Assembly: GCA_023055505.1 (NCBI GenBank)
Contig: JALIRH010000004.1
Coordinates: 13,387,368-13,451,367 of the forward strand
Reading direction: 5' to 3'
Length of the DNA: 64,000 nt
From: Callipepla californica brunnescens
Lineage: Eukaryota; Chordata; Aves; Galliformes; Odontophoridae
Shown here piece after piece: positions 13,508 through 28,472 of the stretch. Made by a program: the position numbers and the translations under genes. Each line of letters begins with the position of its first letter. Within the stretch, counting starts at the first letter, position 1. The notes under the pieces are model-generated. The model was not told the origin of the DNA and searched no databases. It saw only the letters and a program-made list of their open reading frames with translations.

Positions 13508-15582
13508 TCAGAAGATTTATAGCACCTTTAGAATAGAAAGATGGTAGCTTTCAAGTGAAATTGAAAAAACTTGCCTTTCCAAGGGATGTGTTCAGACAGG
13601 AAGGATGTGCTAACTCCCATGGCCCAGCTGCTCATTCTTATGTGTTTTGGCAACGTGCTTGCACAAGGACACAGCCAAACTGCAGAACTCTGTTTTGCTG
13701 AGATCTCCCTGGCGCCTGCTTCTGCAGCTGAAGGTTTCAGTGTCAGTGTGCCAGACTCACATCATTGCCCTTTGTTTAATCTGAATTTATCAGGGTACTT
13801 AACACAGCCAGAGAAAAGGATTTTGGATCTGATGAAGTGTGCAATTGCTGGAATGGATTAACGAACAGCCCCTCCCCTTATTCTTAGTGAGCAAACTGCT
13901 GGGACAGAATGCCTGAAATGTCTCCATAAGGCTCAGGCCATCACAGCTCCTCTGCTGGCACCATCTTTACAGATGGTCAGCTGTCAGATGGCAGCATGCC
14001 CGCCCACACTACCGTATGGCAGCACACAGAGGATGAGCCAGCCAAATACAGGTCACTGCCTACAAAATGATGAGCCTGTGACAGCATGTCAGTAACAAGT
14101 GCCCCTCACCGCACGGGGTGCCAGAGGAGGCCCACGTGCTCCAGTACAAAGAAATATGCTCATTGGCACTTCCCAGACAGGATGCCTTTCTCCTGTTCCC
14201 TATTTACAGCATGACTCTAACTGACAGCAGTGAGGTAATGGCTGTGGATCTTTCCTCATTTCAGACTTCTGCCCAAAACCTCCCAAAAAAGGGAGATGGT
14301 CTTACAGAGAATGGCAGGACTGTGAGCTCCTGCTGTCTTTCCTACTGCAGATAGGCTGCCCTGCACAATTTGAAATCATTTATACCTGCCACCTAGATGT
14401 GACGATCTAACAGTTCTGCTGTTATATCTGAGCTGAAGCAGCTCTCCCCAGTCTTTTCTTCCATCATAAGAATAAACAAGGAAAAAGTCTAACAATCCTC
14501 CGCAAAACAAATAAACTAACAACACCCTTCCAGATTTGCTTCACATTAATGTAATGCTTTACAGATCTCACCCCATGCCTGTGAGGACTGTTTCAAACCT
14601 GGTCAGAGTTACAGAATAGGAAAAAATGACTCTCTAAGAGTTACTTTTAATTAAGACCATCAAGTATAACTGAACCCTCCCATACAGTGCTCCAAGAACC
14701 TCTGCTTCATTTTTATTTATATGAGTTGCATTAGATTTTGAAAGGCATCGCCAGACAAGGGAGAGAGAATACAGAAGTTGCCAGAAGATGAGAAGAAGAG
14801 AATATACAAATATAACCGAGGTATGATTCAAATTTTGAGCAGGTCATTTGAGGAGATGTGTCAGCCCATATTCATATGCTGCTAGCCAAGAGATCCTGTG
14901 ATACAAACTGCACACTATTACAGAGCATTGCTATATTAAGTGAGCTGAAGACCAGAACCTTTCCTACAACCAAAGAGACAAAGTTATAGCTGTCAGAAAT
15001 GAACAGCAAAGTGTCACTGACTTCTCTGGGGCCAAAGGGCACCCAAGAAGAAGCAAGACTGAGTTTACTCTTTTGTTAAAAATGAGCCAACAAAATAATT
15101 CCAGCTTCTTGGAACTCTAAAAACAAAAGTAATATAGGAAAGTTGCAGTCCAGCCACTTGCCCAACAGAACTACTTCTGTGTTGCTCAAAACATACCCTG
15201 AGAGGAATAAGGGGAAGGAAAAATGAAGTTCTCTCTCAAAAGTCAACCCAACATCTGGTAAGATTGTGCTTTGATATCACTGGGATGTAATTCTAAAAAT
15301 CTTGATAAGGATTAATGCCTGTTTTCCATGAACTGGCATAAATGTGAACGGGAAGCTTGCTGATGTAGATGCAAAGAAAAGAAAGAAGGGGAACTGAATT
15401 ATGCAGACTCCTCTTATTATTAATGTCACAGCATATATATGGTATGCTAATATGCAAAAACGGTTCTTCTGCTCCCTGAAAACTTGAAAACCCAGTATAT
15501 CAACCTTACTATATTTTACAAAGATTAGAAACTTAGCACACCTGCTAATTGTAGTGGAAATGCTAAGTCACAGCTTGAAGCA

Positions 15583-15760
15583 GTGACTGAGCACCTGTTG
15601 GGAATGCAGGGCCAACCCAGGGGAGCTCAGAAGCATGTAATGCACCTGAGGGACCAAAAGAGGTGGAGTCAGGATCCATCCCTTCCCAGACCTCATTTAA
15701 GGGCTGGAAGTGGCAGCAAGGCTATCTTACTGGAGTTCTCTGTCTCCCTGTGGCCTTCTG
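15583..15760 (+). repeat. LTR-like dispersed repeat, copy A
   Basis: This segment shares ordered blocks with a second copy near 47215-47420: TGAGCACCTG (15588-15597), ATTTAAGGGCTG (15695-15706) and a following TCTT...GGAG block. The copies are diverged, with spacing of 107 bases between the first two blocks here and 74 in the other. Copy B ends with an AATAAA, typical of a retroviral LTR. I infer an old avian LTR or LTR-derived repeat. The family name is not known to me and the outer limits are uncertain. Confidence 0.5.
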
Positions 15761-15778
15761 GAGGTAAGTTGGTTGGTT

Positions 15779-15838
15779 GTGTTTTTTTTGGTTTTTTGTT
15801 TTTTTTTTGTTTTTTTTTTTTTTTCTTTCTTTCTCTTT
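15779..15838. repeat. T/G-rich low-complexity tract
   Basis: A run of T interrupted by single or double G, then a short TTTC/TCTT stretch. It is simple low-complexity DNA directly after dispersed repeat copy A. The long hydrophobic or lysine-rich translations across it are artefacts of composition. Confidence 0.9.
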
Positions 15839-18627
15839 CCTCCCCATGCTTTGTTTCTGTATCTATGGCTGCTGTACTTGGGCTTATATTCACTTGCTGC
15901 AGCGTGGGGCTTGACTACCCTGCTGTCATTGCTCTGTTTTTTACTGAGTTACAGTATTTTTACTAATACAGCTAGTTAGAGATCTGCTTGGCTTGCTTTA
16001 TCTCTCTCCTGTTGTAGAGAAGAGCTTCTGTGTTTTGCAGTTTAATTCAATTTGTTTGGTTTCCTGTTCATAATGCCTAGATATAGAGTAGGTCTAAATG
16101 TTCTGAGTTTTATGCCATGGAGCAAAGTTAGAACTCAAGTGATTCATTTCTGAGATAATGAACAAAGGCAGATATGTGAAATACTGGATTGACTGCCTAA
16201 GCCCATTTTCTTTAATTCCTCATTCTTATCTGCAAAATGTTACTGTATTTGAAGTTGTGCCATGATATTTGTTAAGCTTGTCAATCTCACATTTGGGAAT
16301 AAGCCAGTTTCTAGCTGGAGTGAAAGAAGCTTGCCTCATTCCAGCTGTTGGCATATAATTACTGTCCTATTAAATGTCATTGCTGTGTTGTGCTTAGTTT
16401 CAAACTGAGAAAACTGAGAGTTGTGAAATCTTGGGAAACTTGCCTGGTGAAAGAGCTCGCTTTGTATTTGTGTGGGAGGGGGAAAGGTTTAGCAACCTAA
16501 TCATTAGATATTGGAGAGACTTGAGGAGAAATTGATACTGAAACCTTCTGGCTTCTATTTGAAGGAAAAACTGCCAAGTTTAAAGTCAATCAGGAGTCAG
16601 TTTTGTGTTGTACTGTGACCAAATCTTGTGAACTTGGTTTCGGTAAGGCTGCGGTTTCAGATGATGGCAGTGTTGTAAAATCAATTGATTGCTTCTCTCA
16701 TCGGGAATGTTGGAAAAACTCAGAATAGGCCATTTCTGCCAGGCTTTTGTGAACTGGAGTTCACCTGCTATAAATTGAGTTATTCCTAAGTATTTCCACT
16801 TCTTCTTCTAGAAAAGTGGCTTTCATAATGCTTCAAAGATTTTTCTTAACTTTCTTAACTTTCTCTTTTGTGTTGTTACAAAGACTGTTGTAGTTTTATT
16901 TCATGATCTAAAGAAATGGAGGGAGGTGATGTTCATAAGAAAATGTTTTTGTGACTTTTTGTTTCAGATATTCTTAGATACAGTTTGTCTGCCCAACAGA
17001 TTGTTCAAAAGTTGGTTTGCGTGCCTCTCTTTACCACCTCTAATGTTAGCAACATCATTTTGCATATCTCATTAGACCTCAGCTCAACCACTGGGAGATG
17101 TCAAGGGCTGACAGCTTTGTTTTAAATATGCTAATTAGCGCAGTACCTTTACTTTGTCTTAACTTCACAGCAGGAGTGTCAGAATACTAGAGTTTTTAAT
17201 CTTTTTTTTTTAATCTCCTTTTTCCTCTATCTTTAATTTCTGAACCACTCTGGAGTTGCATGGCTGATTGTTAGGCTGTTAGGATCCAACTCTGAAGTTT
17301 TGTGCTGGGAAGTTCTTTTGGAAAGATACCATAAAATATTTCTTAAGTACTTTCTCTCCATCTTGCATCCTATACTTAGTCATCTTACATTCATTGCTGT
17401 CACAGCTCCTCAGCAAGATGTTTCTATTTCTCTAAGCAGTGCTGAATAAGCCAGAGGTAACAATACCTAAGCTGAGCCTGAAATGCAACACCTACTGCTG
17501 GTGCATAACTGCCAGTAACTAACGGCTCTGAGGTTTGCTCGTGTGGGCAGAGCTTCTCAGTCCACAGGAATATTTTTAAATGACATTTCCCTAAAAAAGC
17601 AAACAAACTATGGGCTTCTTTTGCACATCCTCCTACCAGCTGCAGAAACCTACCTATTTGCCTCACTTCAAGAGCCAGTAAAAACAGATTTAAATGAGTA
17701 TGCCCCTTCCTTTGCTTCCTTCTTACCAACTGCAGATGTCTACAATGCTTTCCTGTTTTCAATCATGACCTCATAAATATATTAAAATGCATGGAATCAC
17801 ATTTTTCTTGATGCCATCTGTGCTCTGACTACTGAACCCTGCCCTACTTTGACATCCTGAGTCATGATATTATGATATTCAGTTATACCTAAAATATGCA
17901 AGTAATTTTTTCCTCTGCTTTCTCAAGCAGTAGCTCCTTCATTTTTCCTTGAAGCAGAATCCAGGGCTGTGCACCATTCTTCACAGCTCTTAGTGAGAAG
18001 ACAGGTAATGACAGATACACTATAGAAGTGTCAGGGAATTGACCATGACTTCTAAGTCTTCTCAGTAAGCAAGAGGTGATTAGAAGAAAATATTTTTTTT
18101 TAGCTTAACATTCTCAACACTATTATTACTTCTTGCATAGTTTTAGTAGTGTATCCAGGACTGAAAGTTACCACAAATGAGTAGCTGAGACTGTATAGGA
18201 GGAAATGCACAAATAGTATAGAACAGTTATATCTCCCCTTACATGTTCCTATTATGATACCTGGATCTTTACTATGCATGAATACATTAGGGGAGAGACT
18301 GCTGTTGACTGTAATATGCTGTGCTGCATCTGTGACAGGGAGGCATCATTAGGAAGACAAAAATGTATGATCCTTGGGCCCATGCTCACACAAGAAAATT
18401 CTCTGCTTGTTAAAATGGACCTTATTAGCTCTGTAGCAATTTCTACTACCTGAGAAGCTGCTTTCAGCATCTCCTTTCTCATCAAATGGTCTGTGCCTAT
18501 TTTTCCCCTTTGCTTCATTTGTAGAGGAGTTTCTTAGAGTTCTCTAAGGATCAACAGCTGAAAGCATTACAGACAAGCATTTCTTCACTACTTTTTCTGC
18601 ACTGAGCAGTAAAGTCAGCACAACTTA

Positions 18628-24105
<5,478 letters not shown>

Positions 24106-24600
24106 TCAACAGTGAGATGCAGGAAGCAACAGAAATTCAATGGCTTGCTTTCACACCTCTTCTGAAAACACTGGCCATCTCCAGCAGATTCTACATCTAA
24201 TTCACTTCATTCCATTCTACTGAATGGAATATGCATTTCCAAAAAGTCTTTGATTCTGGAATGGTGTCCCTTGAGAATATGACAGTATTACACAGGCCTG
24301 AGCAGAGATGTAATAGTTGTTTTTAATATTATACTTTCACAATTCATTGTTGAGGAAGCTGAAACGCAAATAATACAACTAAAAATGCAACTCCTGAGAG
24401 TCTTTGCTAACTACTGGAGTTGCCACAGAAGTCACTGCTCTGTGCAGAGAGATAATAAGCCAAACAGAACATAGTTCTGAAATACAATTGTTTTTATAAT
24501 GATGCACACAAAAAAAATGCTGCTTCTAGCCACGGTGATTCTTTAACAATTCTAGAAAGAGGTGAACAAGTTGAACTCCCAAAACCATTCTCCTTGTTGA

Positions 24601-24605
24601 GAAAA
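24601..24605 (+). repeat. Target-site duplication, left copy (GAAAA)
   Basis: GAAAA abuts the TG of the 5' LTR and is repeated exactly at 32306-32310 next to the CA of the 3' LTR. A perfect 5-bp duplication supports a single retroviral integration with no later recombination between different proviruses. Confidence 0.92.
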
Positions 24606-25180
24606 TGTCATGGTTTTATGAATTTTGGTTCTGGTATTCCACATCATAACATCATGTATTGCATTAAGAGTTAAGGAGCTAATACTCCAGCTCCATAGAT
24701 CATTGATAATTCCAGGTATACCTGCCTCAGAAGAGAAGAAGAACTACATTCCCCAGAGGACTTTGCGATGCTTTGTATTTTTACGTGTTTTCCGCTCAGA
24801 GGGAACAGATAAAAACCCTCAGCAGTCACGGGACATTCTCTTTCCTTCGGGATCGTCTCAGCAGTGGGTGCTCGCTGCCGTATCGCCTTCAGCGTTAGCG
24901 TAAGGCCTTCGGTTTATCGGACACTCTCTCTTGCTCATTTTATTTGATTCATTAGCCTCAACTCCAATTACATTGTATTATATTGTGTTATTTTGCTTTC
25001 TAATATCTTATTTAGTAAATTAGCTTTCCTCCTCAGATCGTTGCCGCTGTTTTGTTTCTAGGCCCATCTCCCTTTTCCCTTTTCCCTTTTTTCCTTGCCC
25101 TTTCCTGGGGCGTGGGTCCGTGGTTCCCCCGCACCAATCGTCACGGAACCGGGCCGATCCAGCCCGGTAAACCGTTGACA
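24606..25180 (+). repeat. 5' LTR (575 bp)
   Basis: It starts TGTCA and ends TGACA, a perfect 5-bp inverted terminal repeat with the canonical TG...CA. A TATA-like GATAAAAA is at 24808-24815, followed by a pyrimidine-rich stretch near 24838-24850 where transcription could start. AGTAAA at 25014-25019 with a GT/T-rich stretch just after (25040-25060) may be a variant polyadenylation signal; no AATAAA was seen downstream of the TATA-like box. U3 would then be about 24606-24840, R about 24840-25035 and U5 the rest. These sub-boundaries are inferred. A CCCTTTT-rich run lies near 25070-25095. Confidence 0.95.
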
Positions 25181-25185
25181 TTTTT

Positions 25186-25203
25186 TGGCGCCCAACGTGG
25201 GGC
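25186..25203 (+). other. Primer binding site, tRNA-Lys(1,2) type
   Basis: TGGCGCCCAACGTGGGGC begins five bases after the 5' LTR. Its complement matches the 3' end of tRNA-Lys(1,2), including the CCA end. Foamy viruses and some betaretroviruses use this primer, whereas the name ERV-L refers to Leu. The sequence is an exact 18-base match as far as I recall it. Confidence 0.9.
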
Positions 25204-25406
25204 AAACGAGCTGCCTTAGCCGGGCAGAGACATACTCTTAGAGTGAATCTCTGTCCTTTGCTAGCAAGCTTATCTGTACTGCAGGTACTGTACGGCATAA
25301 CACGACCTTGAAGTCTGGGCGTACTGCCAGTTGTTCTGGGATATTTGTAAACTTTTTTGGGTGCTGCTAGCTTGTTTCAGTAAAAAAAAAAAAAAAAAAA
25401 AAAAAA
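25204..25406 (+). other. Proviral leader with A26 tract before the gag ATG
   Basis: The untranslated leader between primer site and Gag-like ORF is about 200 bases and would carry packaging signals. It ends in an uninterrupted run of 26 A (25382-25407), the last A being the A of the start codon. No upstream frame continues into gag. The A tract may affect initiation or be prone to slippage; this is inference. Confidence 0.85.
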
Positions 25407-28400
25407 ATGCTCTCGCTTTTTAAACTGCTCTTAAAGGGGCTGCATTTCGTGGTTTCTTCCCTTGTAATGCTCAGAATATACTGGGACTTAATTAAGTTTG
25501 CCATTCTGATCTATGGAGCTTGGTCTCTATATGATAAACTAAAAACAGTGATGGAAATACCTACCTGGCTTTTGTATATGATGTGGCATTCAGTTCCGGG
25601 GGGAGCAACCCCAGGTGGAGTTGTTAATTCTACGGAACTCGTGATTTTTAAACCGGCTCCTGGCCTCTCCTTTGAATTCATTAGGCGTTTTCTGAATGCT
25701 CATCCAATGCTCGTAATGATTGTGGTGTCAGTCTCCCTGAATGTATTCTTCATGATTCTACTCAGTATCTGTATTTATAATATTTTGAGAAAGACTTCCC
25801 CAGAGCCAGAGAACAGTGACTGGCAAGGAGTTTGGAGGGACTTAGGAGAGACTTTAGAGAAGTGGTCATCACCGGTGTCATGGGACTTTTCTCCTGAACA
25901 CCTGCAAGATCCTGAGAACCTAAGCAGATATTTGAGACAGGGATGTTGCGGCTCAGACAGATCTGAGGAGGACCAAATTATTTGGGGTCTGGCTTATGCT
26001 TACCGAGCCTTATTCAATACTATTCCAGAGAGGCTTAGAGTTTTTGAAATAGAGCGAGAGAGTCTCCGAGCCGAAAGGGACAGTCTCCAAATTGAGAAAG
26101 ACAGTCTTTTAGCTGACAATCAAACCCTCCAGACCGAGAGAGACACCCTCCAGTCTCAACTAGATGCTTTCCAGTCCAACATGGACGCCCTCCAGACGGA
26201 GAGAGACGCTCTCCAGACGGAGAGAGACGCCCTCCAGTCTCAACTACATGCTTTCCAGTCCAACATGGACGTCCTCCAGACTGAGAGAGACACCTTCCAG
26301 TCTCAACAAGAAGCTCTCCAGACCAACATGAACGCCCTCCAAACCGAGAGGGACACCCTCCAGACCGAGAGAGACGCCCTCCAGACCGAGAGAGACGCCT
26401 TCCGGTCTCAACATGATGCTCTCCAATCCAACATGGACGCCCTCCAGACGGAGAGAGACGCCCTCCAGACCGAGAGAGACGCCCTCCAGACCGAGAGAGA
26501 CGCCCTCCAGTCTCAACATGATGCTCTCCAATCCAACATGGATGCCCTCCAATCCGAGAGGGACACCCTCCAGTCTCAACATGATGCTCTCCAATCCAAC
26601 ATGGACGCCCTCCAGACCGAGAGAGACGCCCTCCAGACCGAAAGAGACACACTCCAATCTGAGAGAGACGCCCTCCAGTCTCAACATGATGCTCTCCAAT
26701 CCAACATGGACACTCTCCAGTCTGAGCGAGATGCCCTCCAAACTGAGCGAGATGCCCTCCAATCCGAGAGAGACGCCCTCCAGTTTCAACATGATGCTCT
26801 CCAATCCAACATGGACGCTCTCCAGTCTGAGCGAGATGCCCTCCAAACTGAGCGAGATGCCCTCCAATCCAAACTCAATAGCCCTCAGTCTCAACAAGAT
26901 GCCCTCCAATCTGAGCGAGATGCCCTCCAATCTGAATTAGATGCCCTCCAATCTGAGCGAGACTCCCTCAAAACTGAGCAAGATGCCTATCAATTTACAT
27001 TACTCCGTTTCCAGAATGAACTAATCCATGTTCGAGCTCAACAAGTCAGGCTCCAAGGTGAACTAAATTTCGTCACAGCTGAGCGAGACGGACTTCGAGC
27101 CGAGCTAGAGAAGATGATCATTAATTCTAACCAATATGATCAACCACAGGTGACACCAGAATTGATGTCAGTTGCCCCTGTAAGAGGGCGGAAAATGAAA
27201 ACAGTCTCGACGCCCTTAACAGAGAAGAAAGAGGAGGAGCTGAGAGTGGAAGAAGCAGACTCTGAAAGGGAAGAGGACAAAGTAGAGGAATCAGACGCTG
27301 CAAGAGAAGAGGAGAAAATAGGTCCAGAGAGGTTGTTTAAAACTTCAGACTTTCCATTAGGAGGGCTGACACACCCCACAAGATTACGGTCACCAACACC
27401 TAGGAGGGCAATAAGTCCTGATAGAGTAGAAGATGAAAGAGAGGTTATTACCGATATTACTCGACCTATGAAAATGAATGAAATTCGAAGTTTGAGAAAA
27501 GACTTTACACGCCACGTAAATGAACCTATTGTCACCTGGTTACTACGCTGTTGGGACAGTGGGGCCAACAGTGTATGGCTAGATGGTAACGAAGCTCGCC
27601 AATTGGGTAGTATTGCCAGGGACTCTGCCATTGACAGAGGCATTAGTACATGCCACAATAGACCCTTCACTCTCTGGAAGCGGATGCTGATATCCGTGAA
27701 AGAAAAATACCCCTTCAGAGATGATCTGTTGCCTGAGAAAAAGAAATGGTCTGATATGGAAAAAGGCATAAATTATTTGAGAGAATATGCTGTAGTGGAA
27801 ATGTTACATGACCCTGCATTCATTCACGATGAACCAGACCAAGAGCATGATCCTGAGAGAATCAGATGTACACCAGTTATGTGGCGTATATTCACAAGGA
27901 CTGCACCAGACAGGTATGCCAGTACATTAGCAGCAATGTATGGCAGAAGACAAAGAAGACCCCTTATAAATGACCTGATTAACAGACTTCAAGACATTGA
28001 GTTACATTTAACTCCTCTACGAGCTTACGTTTCAGCCTTTGCAAAGGTAACCGAAAGACTGAACAAAATAGAGAGCAATCAAGAAGATATAATGGACGAA
28101 CTGGTTACACTTAATTCTGATGAAATTGATGGATCTGATGAGAACGAGGATTCCCAAAACAGCAACATCTCAGCTATCAAAAGAGGACGTTCTCCTGCTC
28201 GAAGAAGTGTCAGCAGTAAAACTATATCACGCACTGCCCTGTGGCGTTACCTACGTGACCAGGGGGAAGATATGAAGAAGTGGCATAAGAAACCCACTTC
28301 TGCCCTTCAGGCACGTGTAAAAGAGTTACAAAATAGGTCAACCACCAGGGTGAACTTCTCCAAGAAGGTGACTGCTCCAGTGATTGCCGGATATGGCAGT

Positions 28401-28430
28401 AGCCGTAGAGTCAACAGAGGTAACATATAG
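25407..28430 (+). CDS. Proviral Gag-like protein with hydrophobic N-terminus and heptad array
   Basis: This 1007-codon ORF sits in the gag position. Residues about 8-43 and 99-126 are strongly hydrophobic and could be membrane segments, separated by a Gly/Pro-containing loop. Residues about 210-571 form a long heptad array (variants of ALQTERD, ALQSQHD, ALQSNMD), predicted to be a continuous coiled coil. A Glu-rich acidic linker covers about 605-641. Residues about 684-860 resemble an avian ERV capsid domain (MKMNEIRSLRKDF, EARQLGSIARDSAIDRG); this rests on general similarity. The C-terminus has an Arg/Ser patch near 926 and a basic tail. There is no CCHC zinc knuckle. The ATG directly follows the A26 tract. 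The ORF ends at TAG (28428-28430), with pol continuing in the same frame. A relationship to the chicken ENS-1/ERNI coiled-coil family of retroviral origin is possible but unverified. Confidence 0.85.
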   Translation: MLSLFKLLLKGLHFVVSSLVMLRIYWDLIKFAILIYGAWSLYDKLKTVMEIPTWLLYMMWHSVPGGATPGGVVNSTELVIFKPAPGLSFEFIRRFLNAHPMLVMIVVSVSLNVFFMILLSICIYNILRKTSPEPENSDWQGVWRDLGETLEKWSSPVSWDFSPEHLQDPENLSRYLRQGCCGSDRSEEDQIIWGLAYAYRALFNTIPERLRVFEIERESLRAERDSLQIEKDSLLADNQTLQTERDTLQSQLDAFQSNMDALQTERDALQTERDALQSQLHAFQSNMDVLQTERDTFQSQQEALQTNMNALQTERDTLQTERDALQTERDAFRSQHDALQSNMDALQTERDALQTERDALQTERDALQSQHDALQSNMDALQSERDTLQSQHDALQSNMDALQTERDALQTERDTLQSERDALQSQHDALQSNMDTLQSERDALQTERDALQSERDALQFQHDALQSNMDALQSERDALQTERDALQSKLNSPQSQQDALQSERDALQSELDALQSERDSLKTEQDAYQFTLLRFQNELIHVRAQQVRLQGELNFVTAERDGLRAELEKMIINSNQYDQPQVTPELMSVAPVRGRKMKTVSTPLTEKKEEELRVEEADSEREEDKVEESDAAREEEKIGPERLFKTSDFPLGGLTHPTRLRSPTPRRAISPDRVEDEREVITDITRPMKMNEIRSLRKDFTRHVNEPIVTWLLRCWDSGANSVWLDGNEARQLGSIARDSAIDRGISTCHNRPFTLWKRMLISVKEKYPFRDDLLPEKKKWSDMEKGINYLREYAVVEMLHDPAFIHDEPDQEHDPERIRCTPVMWRIFTRTAPDRYASTLAAMYGRRQRRPLINDLINRLQDIELHLTPLRAYVSAFAKVTERLNKIESNQEDIMDELVTLNSDEIDGSDENEDSQNSNISAIKRGRSPARRSVSSKTISRTALWRYLRDQGEDMKKWHKKPTSALQARVKELQNRSTTRVNFSKKVTAPVIAGYGSSRRVNRGNI
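26035..27120 (+). repeat. 21-bp tandem repeat array encoding heptads
   Basis: The region is built from 21-bp units such as GCCCTCCAGACCGAGAGAGA plus C, each coding one seven-residue heptad. Units also group into higher-order blocks that pair an SQHD or SNMD heptad with runs of TERD heptads. The block from about 26160 to 26900 is most regular, with near-identical longer segments repeated several times, implying recent duplication. Flanking units are more diverged. Because 21 is a multiple of three, several other frames on both strands stay open across the array. Confidence 0.93.
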
Positions 28431-28472
28431 AGGGGCCCTGCCCCCAGCCAGGGGGGGGAAAGGGATAACAGA
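28428..28472 (+). promoter_or_regulatory. In-frame amber gag-pol junction with GC-rich hairpin potential
   Basis: TAG (28428-28430) is the only stop between the Gag-like ORF and pol, which share a frame. The following bases AGGGGCCCTGCCCCC then AGCCAGGGGGGGG can fold as GGGGC/GCCCC around a short loop, or as CCCCC/GGGGG, with the two alternatives competing or forming a pseudoknot. Gammaretroviruses express pol by suppression of a UAG followed by a pseudoknot, so readthrough is the likely mode here. The folding is judged by eye. Confidence 0.65.

Noticed and set aside
15583..15979. 127- and 89-codon hydrophobic open frames
   Set aside because: They run through a T/G-rich low-complexity tract and a dispersed repeat. 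The hydrophobic or lysine-rich residues reflect base composition.
24625..24903. 92-codon open frame, also present at 31750-32028
   Set aside because: It is an identical frame within each LTR. It spans the U3 promoter region and has no known protein similarity.
26035..26930. Regular repeats suggesting a CRISPR array or a separate repeat-protein gene on the minus strand
   Set aside because: Units are contiguous 21-bp coding heptads without spacers, inside a 1007-codon plus-strand ORF. The minus-strand frames are open only because the repeat length is a multiple of three.
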